Source of the DNA: JBOHHM01 sp050725495
GTDB taxonomy: Bacteria > Pseudomonadota > Gammaproteobacteria > Burkholderiales > Burkholderiaceae_C
Direction of reading: 5' to 3'
Length of the DNA stretch: 29,342 bases
Assembly: GCA_050725495.1 (NCBI GenBank)
Contig: JBOHHM010000143.1
Location: forward strand, 1 to 29,342
Part shown: in pieces, positions 25,844 to 29,342 of the stretch
Numbering within the stretch: the stretch's first letter is position 1
Layout: the number at the start of each line of letters is the position of its first letter
The notes under the pieces: generated by a model
Told to the model about the DNA's origin: nothing
The model's input: the letters and a program-made list of their open reading frames with translations, nothing else
The model's database searches: none
Position numbers and translations under genes: made by a program

Positions 25844-26334
25844 TTCACGCTCTCGGGCAGGACCTGTCCCGGAAACACCCAGATCAGCAGCGCCGTCATC
25901 ACCGTGTAGCGCCCCAGTTTGCCGACGGCCATGTAGGCCAGGCAGGGCCAGAACGGCAGCTTGAGCCAGCCGGCCACGGCGCACAGCGGGTCGCCGATGG
26001 CGGGCAGCCAGGCCAGCAGGCAGGCTTTGGGGCCCAGGCGCTCCAGCCAGTCGAGTGCCTTCACATGGGTCGGCGAGTGGCGGTATTTGTCCACGACCTT
26101 GTGCGCGCCGTAGCCCATCCACCAGTCGACCGCGCCGCCCAGCGTGTTGCCCAGCGTGGCCACCAGCACAGCCGGCCAGAACAGTTCGGGGTTGAGCTTG
26201 ACCAAGCCGAAGACCACAGGCTCGGAGCCCATGGGCAGCAGGGTGGCCGAGATGAAGGCCACGACGAAGACCGTGCTCAGGCCGAACCTGGGCAGGGCCA
26301 GCAGGGTGAGCAGGTGTTCGATCCAGGCTTCCAT
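25828..26334 (-). CDS. yqaA: YqaA/DedA-like inner membrane protein
   Basis: 168 aa, mostly hydrophobic, with about four membrane segments (near 14-36, 50-70, 100-125 and 130-155). Conserved features are FISATLLPMGSEPVVFGLV, GNTLGGAVDWWMGYGA, LLAWLPAIGDPLCAVAGWLKLP and AVGKLGRYTVM, matching the YqaA branch of the SNARE-associated/DedA superfamily. Some members of the superfamily transport lipids or affect envelope homeostasis; the role of YqaA is not known. It is divergent from dusB and marks the return to core genome after the island. Confidence 0.85.
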   Translation of the reverse strand: MEAWIEHLLTLLALPRFGLSTVFVVAFISATLLPMGSEPVVFGLVKLNPELFWPAVLVATLGNTLGGAVDWWMGYGAHKVVDKYRHSPTHVKALDWLERLGPKACLLAWLPAIGDPLCAVAGWLKLPFWPCLAYMAVGKLGRYTVMTALLIWVFPGQVLPESVKLLKI

Positions 26335-26408
26335 AGTTCAGTGCAGTATATGCAGCCAGCGATATGGAACAAGCCAAAGGTATTTCAGTTACCGGAATAC
26401 TGGCCGGC

Positions 26409-26414
26409 TACAAT
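26409..26414 (+). promoter_or_regulatory. candidate -10 box for dusB-fis
   Basis: TACAAT in an otherwise mixed 123-bp divergent gap, 43 bases before the dusB ATG. A weak -35 candidate (CAGTTA) lies 17 bases upstream. No other good -10 was seen here. Confidence 0.4.
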
Positions 26415-26457
26415 CGTGCCTCATTTTTCAGCAGCGCGTTTCCCTCCTTCCCCCTTC

Positions 26458-27504
26458 ATGAACCTCGGTCACTTCACGCTGGCGAACAACCTGTTTGTCG
26501 CCCCGATGGCGGGGGTGACCGACCGGCCGTTTCGGCAGTTGTGCAAAAAATTGGGCGCGGGCTATGCAGTCAGCGAGATGGTGACTTCGCGTCGCGATTT
26601 GTGGAACAGCCTCAAGACCTCGCGCCGCGCCAACCACGAGGGTGAGGACGCGCCTATCGCGGTGCAGATTGCCGGCACCGACGCGCCCATGATGGCCGAG
26701 GCTGCGCTCTACAACATCGAGCGCGGCGCCCAGATCATCGACATCAACATGGGCTGCCCGGCCAAGAAGGTCTGCAACAAATGGGCCGGCTCGGCCCTGA
26801 TGCAGGATGAGGCGCTGGCGCTGTCCATCGTTGACGCCGTGGTCGCTGCCTGCACCCCGCACCGGGTGCCGGTCACACTCAAGATGCGCACAGGCTGGTG
26901 CCAGGCGCACAAGAATGCCGTCGCGCTGGCGCGCGTGGCCGAGAGCGCCGGCGTGCAAATGCTCACGGTCCATGGCCGCACGCGCGAGCAGGGCTACAAG
27001 GGCGAGGCCGAGTACGACACGATTGCCGCCGTGAAAGCCGCGGTGAGCGTGCCCGTGGTGGCCAACGGCGACATCACGACGCCGCACAAGGCCCGTGAAG
27101 TCCTGGCCTACACCGGGGCCGATGCCGTGATGATCGGCCGTGCGGCCCAGGGCCGGCCCTGGATTTTCCGCGAGATCGCGCATTTCCTGGCCACGGGCAC
27201 GCAGCTCGCGCCGCCGCTGGTGGCCGAGGTCAAGCGCCTGCTGCTGGACCATTTGCAGGACCACTACGCGCTGTACGGCGAATACACCGGGGTGCGCACG
27301 GCCCGCAAGCACATAGGCTGGTATGTGAAAACCCTGCCCGGGGGCGAAGCCTTTCGCGCGCGTATGAACCTGATCGAAGACTGTGGCCTGCAGCTGCAGG
27401 CCGTGGCCGACTACTTCGATGCGCTGGGGGCCGAGATGGACCGCATGCCCGCAGGGGGCGCGCAGGCAGTGGACTGCCGCGATGAGGAAGCGGCCGCGGC
27501 CTGA
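26458..27504 (+). CDS. dusB: tRNA-dihydrouridine synthase B
   Basis: 348 aa from ATG 26458; the frame is open upstream but the family starts at MNLGHFTLANNLFVAPMAGVTD in short pieces. It is an FMN-dependent TIM-barrel enzyme that reduces uridine to dihydrouridine in the tRNA D-loop. Catalytic C100 lies in NMGCPAKKV (97-105). FMN-contacting motifs include APMAGVTDRP, VANGDI and MIGRAAQGRPW. It is followed by fis after 26 bp, the conserved dusB-fis operon of proteobacteria. Confidence 0.96.
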   Translation: MNLGHFTLANNLFVAPMAGVTDRPFRQLCKKLGAGYAVSEMVTSRRDLWNSLKTSRRANHEGEDAPIAVQIAGTDAPMMAEAALYNIERGAQIIDINMGCPAKKVCNKWAGSALMQDEALALSIVDAVVAACTPHRVPVTLKMRTGWCQAHKNAVALARVAESAGVQMLTVHGRTREQGYKGEAEYDTIAAVKAAVSVPVVANGDITTPHKAREVLAYTGADAVMIGRAAQGRPWIFREIAHFLATGTQLAPPLVAEVKRLLLDHLQDHYALYGEYTGVRTARKHIGWYVKTLPGGEAFRARMNLIEDCGLQLQAVADYFDALGAEMDRMPAGGAQAVDCRDEEAAAA

Positions 27505-27530
27505 GGGATGGATCAACAAGCAAGAACACC

Positions 27531-27770
27531 ATGAGCAAAAAACAAATCGAAGACTGCATACGCGATAGCCTGCATGGCTATTTCAGGGACCTGCGTGGCG
27601 AGGAGCCGGGCGGCATGTACGAGATGCTGGTGCGCGTGGTCGAAAAACCTCTGCTTGAAGTCGTGATGACCAAGGCAGATCAGAACCAGTCGCGCGCGGC
27701 CGAATGGCTGGGGCTCAACCGCAACACGCTGCGCAAGAAGCTCGTCGAACACAAACTCCTGAAAGGTTGA
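27531..27770 (+). CDS. fis: Fis family DNA-binding protein
   Basis: 79 aa, slightly shorter than E. coli Fis (98 aa), as usual in beta-proteobacteria. The C-terminal helix-turn-helix reads SRAAEWLGLNRNTLRKKL (about 54-71). The N-terminal part forms the dimer. Fis bends DNA and regulates ribosomal RNA and many growth-phase genes. It lies directly after dusB. Its stop codon is inside the left arm of an imperfect inverted repeat that leads to purH. Confidence 0.95.
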   Translation: MSKKQIEDCIRDSLHGYFRDLRGEEPGGMYEMLVRVVEKPLLEVVMTKADQNQSRAAEWLGLNRNTLRKKLVEHKLLKG

Positions 27771-27857
27771 GCGTTGGGCGTTGAGCGTTCGGCGTGGACA
27801 ACCGACGAATGCTTGACCCCTTGCCCCACGCTCCGCGCTCCACGCTTAACTCCCAAC
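27766..27857. repeat. paired heptamer arrays forming a long imperfect inverted repeat
   Basis: Left arm 27766-27797 is four 7-mers (GTTGAGC, GTTGGGC, GTTGAGC, GTTCGGC) plus GTGG. Right arm 27826-27857, read on the other strand, is GTTGGGA, GTTAAGC, GTGGAGC, GCGGAGC plus GTGG. The arms are equal in length (32 bases), match at most positions without gaps, and enclose a 28-base loop. The left arm covers the fis stop; the right arm ends seven bases before the purH ATG. Confidence 0.8.
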
Positions 27858-27864
27858 CTCCCCC

Positions 27865-29342
27865 ATGAACGCACTCATTTCCGTCTCAGACAAGACCGGC
27901 ATCGTCGAATTCGCCCAGGCCCTGCATGCGCTGGGTGTGAAGCTGCTGTCCACCGGCGGCACGGCCAAGCTGCTGGCCGACCGGGGCCTGCCCGTCACCG
28001 AAGTGGCCGAGCTGACCGGCTTTCCCGAAATGCTCGACGGCCGCGTCAAGACCCTGCACCCCAAGGTACATGGCGGCCTGCTCGCGCGCCGCGACCTGCC
28101 CGAGCACATGGCGGCGCTCAAGGAGCATGGCATCGCCACCATCGACCTGCTGGTGGTCAACCTCTACCCGTTCGAGGCCACGGTGGCCAAGCCTGGCTGC
28201 ACGCTGGAAGACGCGATCGAGAACATCGACATCGGCGGCCCGGCCATGGTGCGCTCGGCGGCCAAGAACTGGAAGGATGTCGGCGTGCTGACCGATGCGT
28301 CGCAGTACGCCGGCGTGCTCGAGGAGCTCAAGAGCGCGGGCCGGCTGTCGGACAAGACCCGCTTTGCTCTGTCGGTGGCCGCCTTCAACCGCATCAGCAA
28401 CTACGACGCGGCGATCAGCGACTACCTCTCGCCCATCCAGGACGACGGCAGCCATGCGCTGTTCCCGGCTCAGTCCAACGGCCGTTTCGTCAAGCTGCAG
28501 GACCTGCGCTATGGCGAGAACCCGCACCAGCAAGCCGCGTTCTACCGCGACCTCTATCCCGCGCCCGGCTCGCTGGTCATGGCCAAACAGCTGCAGGGCA
28601 AAGAGCTTTCCTACAACAACATCGCCGACGCCGACGCGGCCTGGGAATGCGTCAAGAGCTTTGATGCTCCGGCCTGCGTGATCGTCAAGCATGCCAATCC
28701 CTGCGGCGTGGCAGTAGGCGCCGATGCACTCGAGGCTTACGGCAAGGCCTTCAAGACCGACTCGACCTCGGCCTTCGGCGGCATCATCGCCTTCAACCGC
28801 ACGCTCGACGGCGCGGCTGCGCAGGCTGTCGCCAAGCAGTTCGTCGAGGTGCTGATGGCGCCTGGCTTCACGCCCGAGGCGCTGGAGCTGTTCAAGTCCA
28901 AGGTCAATGTGCGCATCCTGCAGATCGACCTGCCGGCCGGAGGGTCCACCGACTGGGACATGGGCCGCAATGCTGTGGATGTCAAGCGCGTCGGTTCGGG
29001 CCTCTTGATGCAGACCGCGGACAACCGCGAGCTGACCCTGGCCGAACTCAAGGTCGTGACCAAGAAACAGCCGACCCAAGAGCAACTGCAGGACCTGCTG
29101 TTCGCCTGGAAGGTCGCCAAGTACGTCAAGTCCAACGCCATCGTGTTCTGCAAGGACGGCATGACCATGGGCGTGGGTGCCGGCCAGATGAGCCGCCTGG
29201 ACTCGGCGCGCATTGCCAGCATCAAGGCCCAGCATGCCGGTCTGTCACTGCAGGGCACGGTGGTCGCCAGCGACGCGTTTTTCCCGTTCCGCGACGGGCT
29301 CGATGTGGTGGTGGACGCGGGTGCTGCCTGCGTGATCCAGCC
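27865..29342 (+). CDS. purH: bifunctional AICAR formyltransferase/IMP cyclohydrolase, 3' end beyond window
   Basis: 492 codons are visible of about 525-530; the frame is open at the right edge. The N-terminal IMP cyclohydrolase (MGS-like) domain shows MNALISVSDKTGI, STGGTAKLL, LDGRVKTLHPKVHGG and NLYPFEATV. The C-terminal formyltransferase has the K275-H276 catalytic pair in VKHANPCG, RYGENPHQQAAFY upstream, and later SNAIVFCKDG and GAGQMSRLDS. It carries out the last two steps of purine (IMP) synthesis. The start ATG 27865 is fixed by the family N-terminus, yet the preceding bases (CCTCCCCC) contain no Shine-Dalgarno sequence. Confidence 0.96.
   Translation, partial: MNALISVSDKTGIVEFAQALHALGVKLLSTGGTAKLLADRGLPVTEVAELTGFPEMLDGRVKTLHPKVHGGLLARRDLPEHMAALKEHGIATIDLLVVNLYPFEATVAKPGCTLEDAIENIDIGGPAMVRSAAKNWKDVGVLTDASQYAGVLEELKSAGRLSDKTRFALSVAAFNRISNYDAAISDYLSPIQDDGSHALFPAQSNGRFVKLQDLRYGENPHQQAAFYRDLYPAPGSLVMAKQLQGKELSYNNIADADAAWECVKSFDAPACVIVKHANPCGVAVGADALEAYGKAFKTDSTSAFGGIIAFNRTLDGAAAQAVAKQFVEVLMAPGFTPEALELFKSKVNVRILQIDLPAGGSTDWDMGRNAVDVKRVGSGLLMQTADNRELTLAELKVVTKKQPTQEQLQDLLFAWKVAKYVKSNAIVFCKDGMTMGVGAGQMSRLDSARIASIKAQHAGLSLQGTVVASDAFFPFRDGLDVVVDAGAACVIQ

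Overview
The window is about 65% GC and looks like a chromosome segment from the Comamonadaceae (Burkholderiales; Polaromonas, Rhodoferax or Acidovorax-like). The evidence is the housekeeping set (DUF3429 protein, dsbC, ubiH-type hydroxylase, MOSC protein, ychF, yqaA, dusB, fis, purH), its gene order, and two copies of a 17-bp GCTAT...AGC palindrome that I recall as dispersed in this family. Nothing was searched; genus and family calls rest on recognition of the sequence.

Layout. Positions 1-4240 and 25828-29342 are core genome. On the left, ubiH, dsbC and a truncated DUF3429 gene run leftward; a MOSC protein and ychF run rightward. On the right, yqaA runs leftward and dusB, fis and purH (cut by the window end) run rightward. 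Between them, about 4.4-25.7 kb, lies a 21-kb defence island with every gene on the + strand and mostly overlapping or closely spaced, but with no integrase, transposase or tRNA.

Defence island. The first part resembles a type III restriction-modification locus with many accessory genes: SNF2-family helicase, a shortened KilA-N protein, a DUF2130 coiled-coil protein with a possible nuclease motif, a zinc-hook AAA_13/RloC-like ATPase, a Mod methyltransferase, an unlisted 46-codon ORF, a RhuM-family protein and a Res helicase-nuclease. Only 18 bp after res begins a complete four-gene Wadjet (Jet) operon: jetA (kleisin-like), jetB (KITE-like, DUF4194), jetC (SMC/MukB-like ATPase) and jetD (Toprim nuclease). 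Motifs of Mod, Res, JetC and JetD look intact. An uncharacterised 385-aa protein follows jetD, then what may be a short gene remnant at the right edge.

Most unusual signals. (1) A perfect 34-bp palindrome lies inside the KilA-N gene. (2) A 25-bp perfect-arm palindrome lies in the small ORF linking mod to rhuM. (3) A 10-bp-arm palindrome inside rhuM uses a rare TTA codon. (4) The target-recognition segment of mod is low in GC, suggesting a mosaic. (5) A dispersed-repeat-like sequence is read in frame into the Mod C-terminus. (6) Two facing heptamer arrays sit between fis and purH. Together the island could modify and check DNA (Mod/Res), sense or remodel it (SNF2, AAA, DUF2130) and restrict plasmids (Wadjet); cooperation between the two halves is inference.
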